Assembly (NCBI RefSeq): GCF_046035435.1
Contig: NZ_JBFNFH010000018.1
Direction: 5' to 3' (one strand)
DNA from: Helcococcus bovis
GTDB lineage: Bacteria; Bacillota; Clostridia; Tissierellales; Peptoniphilaceae
DNA length: 38,446 bases
Below are positions 1 to 8,444 of this stretch, piece after piece. Under the pieces are notes generated by a model. The model did no database searches. It was not told the DNA's origin and saw only the letters and a list, made by a program, of their open reading frames with translations. The stretch's first letter is position 1. Every line of letters begins with the position of its first letter. The position numbers and the translations under genes are program-made.

Positions 1-10
1 GGAGGCTATT

Positions 11-778
11 ATGTCATTATTAGAAGTTAAAAATTTACAAAAAGTTTATACAACAAGATTTGGAGGAAATAAAGTTGAAGCATTGAGAAATGTTTCCTTT
101 GAAGTAGAAAAAGGAGAATTTATTGCCATAATGGGAGAATCTGGATCTGGTAAATCAACATTATTAAATATAGTTTCAGTATTAGATAAAGCTACGAATG
201 GAAGTGTTTCACTAAATGGACAAAATGTATCAGAGATTAAGGATAAAGATTTAGCTTCATATAGAAGAAAAAATTTAGGATTTGTTTTCCAAGATTTCAA
301 CTTATTAGATAATTTTTCCTTAAAAGATAATATTTTATTACCTTTAGTAATTTCAAAAATGAAATATAAAGATATGAATGAGAGATTGATACCTCTTGTA
401 AAAAGATTAGGGATATATGATTTAATAAATAAATTTCCATATGAAGTATCTGGTGGACAAAAACAAAGAGCAGCTGTTGCTAGGGCATTGATAATAGAAC
501 CAGAGCTAATTTTAGCTGATGAACCCACAGGTGCATTGGATTCAAAGTCAGCAGATAGTCTGATGGATTTATTTCAAAGTATTAATCATAAAGGACAAAC
601 TATTTTAATGGTTACACATTCTATAAAAGCTGCAAGTCGTGCATCTAGAGTTTTATTTATTAAAGATGGAAAAATATTTCATCAGATATATAGGGGAAAT
701 AAAAATGATGAAGAAATGTTTTTAAATATTTCAAATACTATGACTTTATTATCTACAGGTGGTGATAGAAATGAATAA
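11..778 (+). CDS. ABC transporter ATP-binding protein, BceA-like (MacB/LolD-type)
   Basis: ATPase subunit of an exporter that, in this family, removes or detoxifies cell-envelope peptide antibiotics. The 255-residue product has Walker A GESGSGKST (about residues 42-50), the signature SGGQKQRAAVARAL (about 147-160) and Walker B LILADEPTGALDS (about 165-177), the standard order for the class. GGAGG at bases 1-5 sits 5 bases before the ATG. The stop overlaps the start of the permease gene, so the two are translationally coupled. The pairing with a large FtsX-type permease and a nearby OmpR/histidine-kinase pair points to a Bce-type antimicrobial-peptide resistance module. The substrate cannot be read from the sequence. 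The gene begins 11 bases inside the window, so its promoter is not visible. Confidence 0.93.
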   Translation: MSLLEVKNLQKVYTTRFGGNKVEALRNVSFEVEKGEFIAIMGESGSGKSTLLNIVSVLDKATNGSVSLNGQNVSEIKDKDLASYRRKNLGFVFQDFNLLDNFSLKDNILLPLVISKMKYKDMNERLIPLVKRLGIYDLINKFPYEVSGGQKQRAAVARALIIEPELILADEPTGALDSKSADSLMDLFQSINHKGQTILMVTHSIKAASRASRVLFIKDGKIFHQIYRGNKNDEEMFLNISNTMTLLSTGGDRNE

Positions 779-2741
779 TGTTTATCTAAAGTTATCAATA
801 GATAATATAAAAAGTAATAAAAAAATATATTATCCATTTATTCTTTCTTCAGCTTTATCAATATTTTTAATGTATATCATAACATCATTAAAATTTAATC
901 CGAATATTACAAATACGCCATTTGTAAATGGTTTAACACAAATTTTGAATTTTGGTAATATTATCATAAATGTATTTGTTTTTATATTTTTATTTTACAC
1001 TAATTCATTTATCATAAAAAGAAGGAAAAAAGAATTAGGATTGTATGGTATTTTAGGAATGGATAAAAAGAATGTTGCAAAAGTTGTTTTTTATGAACTG
1101 TTTATTATTTATTTAATTTCTTTAATTACTGGTTTTTTATTTAGTATATTGCTAGATAAGATTATGTATTTAATTTTATTAAAAATGATAGGACAAGGAG
1201 TTCAATTTGGATTTTATATTTCATTTCCTTCCATATTTCTTGTTGGTATGTATATATCTTTTATCTATATATTAATGTATATAAACTCTCTTAGATACAT
1301 ACATTTATCTAAGCCTATTGAATTGTTAAATAGTACTAAAGTTGGGGAAAGAGAGCCAAAAGCTAAGTTTATATTTAGTTTAATAGGTATATCTTTGATA
1401 GGAGGTGGATATTATTTATCACTTACAACTAAAAATCCATTAGATGCAATACCGGCATTTTTTGTAGCTGTAATTTTAGTAATTTTAGGGACTTATATAT
1501 TGTTCACGACAGTATCTATAACTATTCTTAAAATTATGAAAAAAACAAAAAAAATATATTATAAACCCGAAAATTTCATTTCAATTTCCGGTATGATATA
1601 TAGAATGAAGCAAAATGCTGTTGGATTAGCAAATATAGCAATATTATCAACTATGGTTTTAGTAGGGATTTCAACAACATTTTCATTATGGATTGGAGTT
1701 AAAGATCTTGTTGATACAAGATATCCTAAAGATATAGTAATGCAAATAAATAATATTAAAAATTCAACAGAAAGTAATGAAATTGATAATATGATTAATT
1801 CTGAAAATAAAAAACTAAATATAAAAGCTACAGACTTTGTTTCATATGATAATTTATCTTTTCCGGCAAAAATAATTGATGGAAAAATTAATACTATATC
1901 AGAAGGTTATGAAGCATTTGCAAATTTATATTTAATAGAAATTACACATTTAGAAGATTACAATAAAAATTTTAATCAAAATTTAGAATTGAAAAATGAT
2001 GAAATTTACATTTATTCTCAAGGAAATGATAAAAATATTAAAAATATGGAAATTTTTGGAAATGAGTATTTTGTAAAAAATAAATTAGATAAATATAGAT
2101 ATTCTGAAACATCAGCTAATATGATCGTTAATAAAATTAAAATTATCGTTAAAGATTTTGAAGAATTTAAGAAATTGCTATTATTAACTAGTGAAAAAGG
2201 TCAACATGAAAGATCTAGGAAAATTTATTATAATACAAATACAACTAAAGAAAATGACTCCAAGCTAGTTCATAATATTCAACAAAATTTAAAAAATACA
2301 GAATATTCATTTAATATAGAATCTAAATCTACAGGTGTTTTTGAATTAAAAGCTGTGTATGCTGGAATATTTTTTATAGGAATGTTTTTAAGTGTATTAT
2401 TCTTATTAGCAACAATTATCATCATGTATTATAAACAAGTTGCAGAGGGAATAGAAGATAAATCTAAATTTGAAATAATGCAAAAAGTTGGATTAGATAG
2501 AAAAATGATAAAAAAATCAATAAATTCTCAAATATTATCAGTATTTTTTATGCCGTTAATAGTTGCTTGTATTCATTTAATATTTGCATTTCCACTTATG
2601 ACAAAACTTTTAAGCGCTTTAATGTTGACTAATACAAAATTATTTATTATCACTACTTTTGTAAGTGTTATAGTGTTTTCAATAATGTATTACCTAATAT
2701 ATAAAATTACATCAAAAGTTTATTATGATAGTATTAAATAA
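771..2741 (+). CDS. ABC transporter permease, BceB-like (FtsX domain)
   Basis: Membrane partner of the ATPase just upstream. I place the start at the ATG at 771, preceded by AGGTGGTGAT at 757-766, giving 656 residues. A GTG at 759 lies inside that ribosome-binding site and is unlikely. The protein has about ten hydrophobic segments: paired helices in the first 180 residues, more near 205-260 and 285-310, then a hydrophilic stretch of roughly 200 residues (about 310-530), then three C-terminal helices. A large extracytoplasmic loop between helices 7 and 8 is the hallmark of BceB-type permeases, which use it to bind peptide antibiotics or their lipid II complexes. The length matches the family (about 640-660). 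Its 5' end overlaps the ATPase gene by 8 bases. Confidence 0.88.
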   Translation: MNNVYLKLSIDNIKSNKKIYYPFILSSALSIFLMYIITSLKFNPNITNTPFVNGLTQILNFGNIIINVFVFIFLFYTNSFIIKRRKKELGLYGILGMDKKNVAKVVFYELFIIYLISLITGFLFSILLDKIMYLILLKMIGQGVQFGFYISFPSIFLVGMYISFIYILMYINSLRYIHLSKPIELLNSTKVGEREPKAKFIFSLIGISLIGGGYYLSLTTKNPLDAIPAFFVAVILVILGTYILFTTVSITILKIMKKTKKIYYKPENFISISGMIYRMKQNAVGLANIAILSTMVLVGISTTFSLWIGVKDLVDTRYPKDIVMQINNIKNSTESNEIDNMINSENKKLNIKATDFVSYDNLSFPAKIIDGKINTISEGYEAFANLYLIEITHLEDYNKNFNQNLELKNDEIYIYSQGNDKNIKNMEIFGNEYFVKNKLDKYRYSETSANMIVNKIKIIVKDFEEFKKLLLLTSEKGQHERSRKIYYNTNTTKENDSKLVHNIQQNLKNTEYSFNIESKSTGVFELKAVYAGIFFIGMFLSVLFLLATIIIMYYKQVAEGIEDKSKFEIMQKVGLDRKMIKKSINSQILSVFFMPLIVACIHLIFAFPLMTKLLSALMLTNTKLFIITTFVSVIVFSIMYYLIYKITSKVYYDSIK

Positions 2742-2804
2742 AATCAAATTCATTTGTCACTAATCATAAATTTATGAACAACCTTCAAAAGTAGGACTCT
2801 ATAC

Positions 2805-2839
2805 CGGAGACATTTAGAAATATCTGTCTCTGAATTTTT
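2805..2839 (+). terminator. Candidate terminator after the ABC exporter
   Basis: Arms CGGAGACA (2805-2812) and TGTCTCTG (2825-2832) pair over 8 positions with one G-U, and AATTTTTG follows. The position, 60 bases after the permease stop, suits an intrinsic terminator. The T run is short, so efficiency is uncertain. Confidence 0.5.
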
Positions 2840-2855
2840 GTATCCTAAATATTTT

Positions 2856-2930
2856 TGCTCTACGATAAATAGTGTTTGTTCATAAAATACACTTTAATTA
2901 CTTTTGCCATAAGGTATTTGACAAAGAATT
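2856..2930 (-). repeat. Decayed copy of the 76-bp MITE-like repeat
   Basis: Read on the minus strand this stretch aligns end to end with the element at 16477-16552, at roughly three quarters identity. Shared blocks include GCTCTACNATAAATAGTGTT at one end and GTATTTGACAAAGAA at the other. The outermost bases have drifted (TGCTC instead of GGCTC, AATT instead of AACC) and I see no flanking direct repeat, so this is the older copy. It lies in the 584-base gap between the exporter and the two-component genes. Confidence 0.7.
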
Positions 2931-3055
2931 GTTTTATATTGAAATTTATTTGATATGAATAAATACAAAATTAATGGAAAATAATCTTGACAATATAGTA
3001 GATATATATAATAAAAATTTAGAAAATTAAGCGTCAAAAATATTTAGGAGATTAA

Positions 3056-3190
3056 ATGAAAAACATTATTAAAAAATTTTTTGTAGTTTTATTTTCAACA
3101 TTATTTATATTTAATTCTATAATGATAACAAAGGTAGATGCTAGTGAAATAAAAGATATTCCAGATTTATTTACCTATTATGATATATGA
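3056..3190 (+). CDS. Small exported peptide ORF, 44 codons (peptide gene or remnant)
   Basis: An ATG preceded by TAGGAG (spacing 5) opens a 44-codon frame. It starts MKNIIKKFF, continues with a hydrophobic core to about residue 24, and has a VDA-S signal-peptidase-like site near residue 29. Cleavage there would release a 15-residue acidic peptide ending in LFTYYDI. A perfect TTGACA lies at 2987-2992 and TATAAT at 3007-3012, but the 14-base spacing is short. The gene sits between a BceAB-like exporter and a two-component system, a context where small secreted peptides are plausible. It could equally be the 5' remnant of a larger secreted protein whose body is lost: the following 130 bases are non-coding. 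Function unknown. Confidence 0.45.
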   Translation: MKNIIKKFFVVLFSTLFIFNSIMITKVDASEIKDIPDLFTYYDI

Positions 3191-3325
3191 AGATTTTTGA
3201 TTATTTAAAATTTTAGTCATACTACACGAAAATTTAATAAAAGCTACCTAAAATTTAATAATTTTGTAATAATTTCTTATACAATATTTAGAAAATAATT
3301 GATATTATAATTATGGAGGATATAT

Positions 3326-4033
3326 ATGAGAAGTTATAATATATTAGTTGTTGAAGATGATATAGCTATTAGTGAATCAATAGGAATATATTTAAAAAAT
3401 TCAAATTACAATGTTTTTTATGCAAAGGATGGAATAGATTGTTTATTAATTTTTGAAAAAGAAAAAATTGATCTAATTTTAATGGATCTAATGATGCCAA
3501 ATATGTCAGGAGAAGAGACTATAATTAAATTAAGAGAAAAATCATATGTACCAATAATAATTTTATCAGCAAAATCAGAAAATTATGACAAAATTATTGG
3601 ATTAGATATAGGGGCTGATGATTATATAACAAAACCTTTTAATCCGTTAGAATTATTGGCAAGAGTTAATTCAAATATTAGAAGATTCTATAATTTTAAT
3701 AAAAATGAATCTAAAGATAAAAATATTATTAGAATTGGTGGAATAGAACTAAATACAATGAGTAAAGATATTAAAATTGATGGAAGAAAAATTTCTCTTA
3801 CTAGTATAGAATATGGTATTTTAGAGCTCCTTATGAAAAATATAAATAGGGTATTTAGTGTAGAACAAATCTACGAACATGTTTGGGATGAGCCGGCTAT
3901 TGATTCAAAAACTGTTACAGTTCATATCAGAAGAATTAGAGAAAAAATAGAAATAGATCCTAAAAATCCTAGATATTTACAAGTATCTTGGGGATTGGGA
4001 TATAAGTTTGTAAATCCTATGAAAGGAGAATAG
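3326..4033 (+). CDS. OmpR/PhoB-family response regulator
   Basis: DNA-binding partner of the histidine kinase that starts 1 base after its stop. The 235-residue protein has an N-terminal receiver domain (about 3-118) with the acidic pair E10/D11-D12, phospho-acceptor D54 in LILMDLMMP, and K103 in DYITKPF. A winged-helix domain follows (about 130-230) with the recognition segment SKTVTVHIRRIREKI. TGGAGGA at 3314-3320 is the ribosome-binding site. In the adjacent context it probably controls the envelope-stress or exporter genes. Its targets cannot be deduced. Orphan-type features are absent, so it should be a conventional phospho-regulated transcription factor. Confidence 0.93.
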   Translation: MRSYNILVVEDDIAISESIGIYLKNSNYNVFYAKDGIDCLLIFEKEKIDLILMDLMMPNMSGEETIIKLREKSYVPIIILSAKSENYDKIIGLDIGADDYITKPFNPLELLARVNSNIRRFYNFNKNESKDKNIIRIGGIELNTMSKDIKIDGRKISLTSIEYGILELLMKNINRVFSVEQIYEHVWDEPAIDSKTVTVHIRRIREKIEIDPKNPRYLQVSWGLGYKFVNPMKGE

Positions 4034-4034
4034 A

Positions 4035-6002
4035 ATGAAAAAATTTAGTTTAAGACATTCTACAATTGGAATAATTTCTTTTATTTTCGTTTTTATTTTG
4101 ATTATAAATTCTTTAAATTTTGCCTTTAATGTTGATATTAGAACAAAAGATTACATAGATAGGAAAAAAAATCAATATATCTTAGATAATTACATTTATC
4201 AAACTTTAAGTTTTAATAGTTTAAATTTTCTTAATTCTAATGGATCGAGAAATGATCTAATAAATTACTATATAGAAATTGAAATTGAAAATAATGGTAA
4301 ATTAGAAAAAAAATTTGCTTCTAATAATATACACAATAAATTAAATACTGATAAATTGGATGAAATAGTAAAATCAATTAAAAATCCAGCTATATTATTA
4401 AAATTTGATGGAAAAACAGAAAGTAATACTATTAACGATACAAACTTAAGTGAAATAGAAGAATTTATAATAAAAGAATATAGTCAAATTTCATTTAAAA
4501 ATATTGATAGGGAAATGGAAGATCTTAAATTAAAAAAAGTAAATGCAATTTATGAAATAAGGAGAGAAAATATTTCAAGTATCTTAAATAATTTAACTAA
4601 AAACTTAAATATAGATAGAATATATTTAAATTTTATTATTACTGGAATAGCAACAGCAATAATTTTTAGTCTGTTTTACTTGATCTCAAGATATGAAGAA
4701 ACAAGAAAAAATCGTATTTATAATTTTTTAATAAAAATTCCAATTGAAATTTATATAATTTTATTCTTTAGTATAGAAATTATAATAAGAAATTTAGAAA
4801 CAGGCTTTATGTATATATTTAATGAGTACCATAATGAAGCATTGAATAATAGTGTTTTAAATATATTATCTGTAATTATGATTTTATCCATAGTTTTTGT
4901 TGTATTTTATATAGTTTCTTGTATTAAATCAATATATTATGAAGGGATAAATTCATTCATATTTAATAATTCTATAATATTTAGACTATTAAAAGGTATA
5001 CATAAAATATTTGAATACCTTCTTTTAAAAGTTTTTCAAAATAGTATTACACATTTAGTAGTTTGGGCTATTATCTTTTTAGTGATTTTGATCATTGGAT
5101 TAGGATTAATCCCTTCAAGGTCGGAATTTATAATATTTTTTATTATTTTATCTATTATCTATTATATTTTAACTAGAATAGTTATGGATTTTAGAAAAAT
5201 TGAAAATGCTACAGATGAGATTCGTAAAGGAAATTTTGATATAAGTTTGGATGAAAATAAACTTTATTTTAGAAAAATATCTCACAATTTGAATAATATT
5301 AATGTAATACTTAATGAAGCAGTAGAAAAAGAATTAAAATCAGAAAGAACTAAGACTAATTTGATAACTAATGTTAGTCATGATTTAAAAACACCACTAA
5401 CTTCAATTATAAATTATTCCGATTTAGCATCAAAAAATAATAATTCAGTTGAAGATGTAAAAAAATATACAACAATAATTCATGAAAAATCATTAAAATT
5501 AAAAAAATTAATAGATAATTTATTTGAAGTTTCAAAAGTTTCTAGTAAAAATATTGAGGTGAAAAAGATTTTGATAGATATAAATGAAATGATAAATCAG
5601 ATGATTGGTGAGTGGCATGATGAATTTGAAAATAAAAAATTAGAAGTTATTTTTAATTCAAATTCAGATAAAAATGAATTACAAATGGATCCTAGTCATA
5701 TGTCTAGAGTTTTAGATAATATTTTTTCAAATATAAATAAATATGCTAAAGAAGATACTAGGGTTTATATTGATATAATAAAAGAAGATAGTATGAAAAT
5801 TATTATAAAAAATATATCCAAATATTCATTAAATATTTCACCTGAAGAGTTAAAAGAAAGATTTACCAGAGGGGATAAATCTAGAAACACAGAAGGATCA
5901 GGTTTAGGACTTGCAATAGCCAGTTCTCTAATAGAGATACAAGGTGGTAAATTTGAATTAGAAATTGATGGTGATTTATTCAAAGTAATAATTATTATCT
6001 AA
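4035..6002 (+). CDS. Large multi-span sensor histidine kinase
   Basis: Kinase partner of the preceding regulator. The 655-residue product has an N-terminal membrane helix (about 10-31), a hydrophilic segment of about 160 residues that should lie outside the cell, then five or six hydrophobic segments (about 197-218, 236-252, 275-296, 338-358, 364-382). After these come a HAMP-like linker (about 385-430), the H-box NVSHDLKTPLTSI with H449, an N-box around LDNIFSNINKYAKE, and the G-box GSGLGLAI near the C-terminus. Classical BceS kinases are about 330 residues with two helices and almost no sensor domain, so this one differs although a BceAB-like exporter is next door. The start is coupled to the regulator (TAG-A-ATG). 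The conserved hairpin at 6001-6080 immediately follows its stop. Confidence 0.92.
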   Translation: MKKFSLRHSTIGIISFIFVFILIINSLNFAFNVDIRTKDYIDRKKNQYILDNYIYQTLSFNSLNFLNSNGSRNDLINYYIEIEIENNGKLEKKFASNNIHNKLNTDKLDEIVKSIKNPAILLKFDGKTESNTINDTNLSEIEEFIIKEYSQISFKNIDREMEDLKLKKVNAIYEIRRENISSILNNLTKNLNIDRIYLNFIITGIATAIIFSLFYLISRYEETRKNRIYNFLIKIPIEIYIILFFSIEIIIRNLETGFMYIFNEYHNEALNNSVLNILSVIMILSIVFVVFYIVSCIKSIYYEGINSFIFNNSIIFRLLKGIHKIFEYLLLKVFQNSITHLVVWAIIFLVILIIGLGLIPSRSEFIIFFIILSIIYYILTRIVMDFRKIENATDEIRKGNFDISLDENKLYFRKISHNLNNINVILNEAVEKELKSERTKTNLITNVSHDLKTPLTSIINYSDLASKNNNSVEDVKKYTTIIHEKSLKLKKLIDNLFEVSKVSSKNIEVKKILIDINEMINQMIGEWHDEFENKKLEVIFNSNSDKNELQMDPSHMSRVLDNIFSNINKYAKEDTRVYIDIIKEDSMKIIIKNISKYSLNISPEELKERFTRGDKSRNTEGSGLGLAIASSLIEIQGGKFELEIDGDLFKVIIII

Positions 6003-6080
6003 AAAAATAAAATCCACGTAGGCACCTCCGCAGTACCGATAGGTCTGAGGACGTGTGACGTAAGTGGATTTTATTTTTTT
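6001..6080. terminator. Conserved long hairpin, copy 1 (bidirectional terminator-like)
   Basis: A perfect 17-bp inverted repeat (6001-6017 and 6064-6080, A-rich to T-rich through ATCCAC/GTGGAT) encloses 46 bases that contain CCTC/GAGG and an apical ACC/GGT stem. Either strand ends in a T run, so it can terminate the kinase gene and any transcript from the other direction. The minus strand aligns with 36778-36836 over 60 bases at about 75% identity, including the internal loop blocks TTACG, GTCCTC, TGCGGAGG and GCCTA, which a simple terminator would not need to conserve. Confidence 0.75.
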
Positions 6081-6111
6081 AGATGCTATAATCTTTACAA
6101 GAGGTATTATT

Positions 6112-6591
6112 ATGTCAAAGAATAAAGATAAAACAAATGTAATGAGATTTTTAGATCAGAAAAAAATAGATTATATTCCATATCAATATGAAACTGATGG
6201 GAGTTTAACTGGGGTTGATGTTGCATTGAAATTAAATAAAGAGATGAGCTCTGTTTTTAAGACATTGGTTACAGTGGGAAAATCTAATCAAAACTATGTG
6301 TTTGTAATTCCTGTTGATAGGGAATTAGATTTGAAAAACGCAGCGGAAGCGTCAAATGAGAAGAGTATTAGGATGATACCATCTAAGGAACTATTGGGAT
6401 TGACGGGTTACATTCATGGGGGATGTTCTCCATTGTGCATGAAAAAGCCATTTAAGACATTTATTGATGAAGAAGTTAACAATCATGAAAGCATAACATT
6501 TAGTGCTGGGAAAATAGGATATCAAGTAGAAATTAAAATTGAAAATTTGAAACAAGTTTTGAATTTTCAAGTTTTCCAGTTGACTGAATAA
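6112..6591 (+). CDS. ybaK: YbaK/EbsC-family aminoacyl-tRNA deacylase
   Basis: Predicted editing enzyme that hydrolyses mischarged tRNA in trans, typically Cys-tRNA(Pro). I choose the ATG at 6112 because GAGGT at 6101-6105 precedes it. A longer in-frame reading from 6064 would begin inside the hairpin. The 159-residue protein carries the YbaK signatures: K in FKTLVTVGK, the FVIPVDRELDLKNAA strand-helix, and GYIHGGCSPLCMKK (about 115-128), equivalent to the family GGCSPxGMKK loop. Length agrees with the family (about 155-160). A TATAAT at 6087-6092 could serve as its -10. It is a free-standing gene between two terminator-like structures. Confidence 0.9.
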   Translation: MSKNKDKTNVMRFLDQKKIDYIPYQYETDGSLTGVDVALKLNKEMSSVFKTLVTVGKSNQNYVFVIPVDRELDLKNAAEASNEKSIRMIPSKELLGLTGYIHGGCSPLCMKKPFKTFIDEEVNNHESITFSAGKIGYQVEIKIENLKQVLNFQVFQLTE

Positions 6592-6605
6592 TGTTTAATA
6601 TAAAT

Positions 6606-6634
6606 TTGCTTTTTATATATTAGTCATGTATAAT
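6606..6634 (+). promoter_or_regulatory. Promoter ahead of DEAD-box helicase leader
   Basis: TTGCTT (6606-6611), a 17-base spacer and a perfect TATAAT (6629-6634) predict a start near 6641. The transcript would enter a terminator hairpin (6656-6679) before reaching the helicase start at 6697. Confidence 0.6.
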
Positions 6635-6655
6635 TAGTCGAAGAAACGAACTTGA

Positions 6656-6679
6656 AGGCCGAGTCATCTCGGCTTTTTT
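6656..6679 (+). terminator. Terminator or attenuator in helicase leader
   Basis: GCCGAG-TCAT-CTCGGC followed by six T is a strong compact intrinsic terminator. It may end the deacylase transcript. Because it lies downstream of the 6606-6634 promoter, it may also attenuate the helicase gene. Confidence 0.8.
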
Positions 6680-6696
6680 ATATTTAGGAGAAAATA

Positions 6697-8319
6697 TTGA
6701 AATTTAATGAATTAAATTTATCGGAAGAATTATTAAAAGCGATAGAGAAAATTGGATTTGAAAATCCAAGTCCAATACAGGAGCAAAGTATACCAGTACT
6801 TTTAGAAGGAAAAGATGTTATTGCGCAGGCGCAAACTGGGACTGGTAAGACAGCTTCATTTGGAATTCCTTTAGTTGAAATCGTAACAGATGAAAAATAT
6901 GTGCAGGGATTAGTGTTAGTACCTACAAGAGAATTAGCAAGACAGGTTTCGGATGAATTAGGAAAATTAGCTAAATACAAAAATTTTGTATCAATCACAT
7001 CGATTTATGGTGGCTCTGATATGAGAAGGCAGATAAAAGATTTGAAAAAAGGAGTAAACATAGTTGTAGGGACTCCTGGACGTGTGATGGATCATATGAA
7101 ACGAAAAACTTTGAAGCTGGATAATCTAAAATTTTTAGTATTAGATGAAGCTGATGAAATGTTTGATATGGGATTTAGAGATGATATGAAGACTATAATA
7201 GATGAAACAAATTCTGATAGGCAGACTTGCTTTTTTTCTGCAACAATGGACAATGATATAATGGAATTTTCAGAGATGTATCAAATAAATCCGGAAAAAA
7301 TCATAATAAAAAAAGAAGAATTGACAGTATCTAATATCAAGCAATATTATTTAGAAATGTCCGGAAATATGAAAACGGAAATATTAAACAGACTATTAAA
7401 TATTTATAATCCAAAGCTTTCAATAGTATTTTGTAATACTAAAAAAATGGTTGATAAACTCGTAATGGAACTAATTAAAAAAGGATATAATGTTGATGCA
7501 CTTCATGGCGATTTAAAACAAACACAAAGAGATCATGTAATGAAAAGATTCAGAAATTCTACAATAGATGTTTTAATTGCAACCGATATTGCAGCTAGAG
7601 GGCTAGATATTGAAGATGTAGATATAGTTGTTAATTATGATTTTCCGCAACAAAATGACTATTACGTTCATAGAATTGGAAGAACGGCAAGAGCAGGCAG
7701 AGAAGGTTTATCATTTACATTTTTAGTAGATAGAGATTATCATAAATTGCTTGAGATTGGAAAATATACAAAAGCAAAAATCGAAAAAATGGAGCTTCCA
7801 ACAATTTTTGATGTAAAACAAAATACTAAGGTACAATTAGAGGAAGATATTTTAGAAAAATTGGAAAAAAAAGATGATTTAAGCGTGTATAAAGATATAG
7901 TCAACAGATTACTTTCAAATGGATTTAGTTTGTATGATTTGGCTGCGAGTTTGGTTAAAATAATTGATCAAACACAATCTTATAAGGATTATGAAGAATT
8001 GGCAAATGTTGATTTTGGTAAGAAATTTGAATTGAATAAATCTAAATTACAATCTAAAAAAGGTAAAAAAGTTCAAAAGATAAAAGGGCCCAAAATGTTT
8101 ATAAATAAGGGGAAAAGAGATGGAATTAATATTGATTTAATGGTTAAAACTATTAAAAAATACACCAAAATTCCGACAAGTGATATAGGCACTATAAATA
8201 TAATGCCCAATTTTTCATTTGTAGAACTTCCTGTCGATTATTTGAAATATGCTATTAAGGATATGGATGGTAAGAAAATAGCTGGCAAAATCATGAAAGT
8301 TGAATATTCAGAAAAATAA
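6697..8319 (+). CDS. DEAD-box ATP-dependent RNA helicase with DbpA-type RNA-binding domain
   Basis: ATP-driven RNA unwinding or ribosome-assembly factor. The start is a TTG at 6697, 6 bases after AGGAG; no better start exists. The 540 residues show, in order, the Q-motif (PSPIQEQSIP), AQTGTGKTASFG, PTRELA, GTPGR, DEAD, SAT, and the helicase C-terminal motifs ARGLDIE and HRIGRTARAG, all within about 370 residues. A charged linker and a C-terminal domain (about 468-540) with DGINIDLMVKTIKKYT and IMPNFSFVELP resemble the DbpA/CsdA RNA-binding fold. That combination is typical of DeaD/CshA-like proteins used in cold adaptation and 50S assembly; which one cannot be fixed here. Confidence 0.92.
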   Translation: MKFNELNLSEELLKAIEKIGFENPSPIQEQSIPVLLEGKDVIAQAQTGTGKTASFGIPLVEIVTDEKYVQGLVLVPTRELARQVSDELGKLAKYKNFVSITSIYGGSDMRRQIKDLKKGVNIVVGTPGRVMDHMKRKTLKLDNLKFLVLDEADEMFDMGFRDDMKTIIDETNSDRQTCFFSATMDNDIMEFSEMYQINPEKIIIKKEELTVSNIKQYYLEMSGNMKTEILNRLLNIYNPKLSIVFCNTKKMVDKLVMELIKKGYNVDALHGDLKQTQRDHVMKRFRNSTIDVLIATDIAARGLDIEDVDIVVNYDFPQQNDYYVHRIGRTARAGREGLSFTFLVDRDYHKLLEIGKYTKAKIEKMELPTIFDVKQNTKVQLEEDILEKLEKKDDLSVYKDIVNRLLSNGFSLYDLAASLVKIIDQTQSYKDYEELANVDFGKKFELNKSKLQSKKGKKVQKIKGPKMFINKGKRDGINIDLMVKTIKKYTKIPTSDIGTINIMPNFSFVELPVDYLKYAIKDMDGKKIAGKIMKVEYSEK

Positions 8320-8381
8320 TATTTTTATATGGAACGAATTTGATGTAAATTATTATTATTTTAATTTTATAATAAAAATGA

Positions 8382-8410
8382 TTGACAAATTTTTGGCTAT
8401 AATTTAATAT
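8382..8410 (+). promoter_or_regulatory. Promoter of zinc alcohol dehydrogenase
   Basis: A perfect TTGACA (8382-8387), 17 bases, then TAATAT (8405-8410, four of six matches). The neighbouring TATAAT at 8398-8403 is only 10 bases from the -35 and is therefore less likely to be the partner. Confidence 0.5.
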
Positions 8411-8444
8411 TAAGATATAGTAAAAAATTATAAGGAGGTATAAA

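Noticed and set aside
759..770. GTG at 759 as permease start
   Set aside because: It sits within the ribosome-binding site for the ATG at 771.
2987..3012. Perfect TTGACA and TATAAT ahead of the 44-codon ORF as a strong promoter
   Set aside because: The spacer is only 14 bases, too short for a normal sigma-A promoter, so it is not listed as a separate feature.
8398..8403. TATAAT as the adhP -10
   Set aside because: It is only 10 bases from the perfect TTGACA; TAATAT at 8405-8410 has the correct 17-base spacing.
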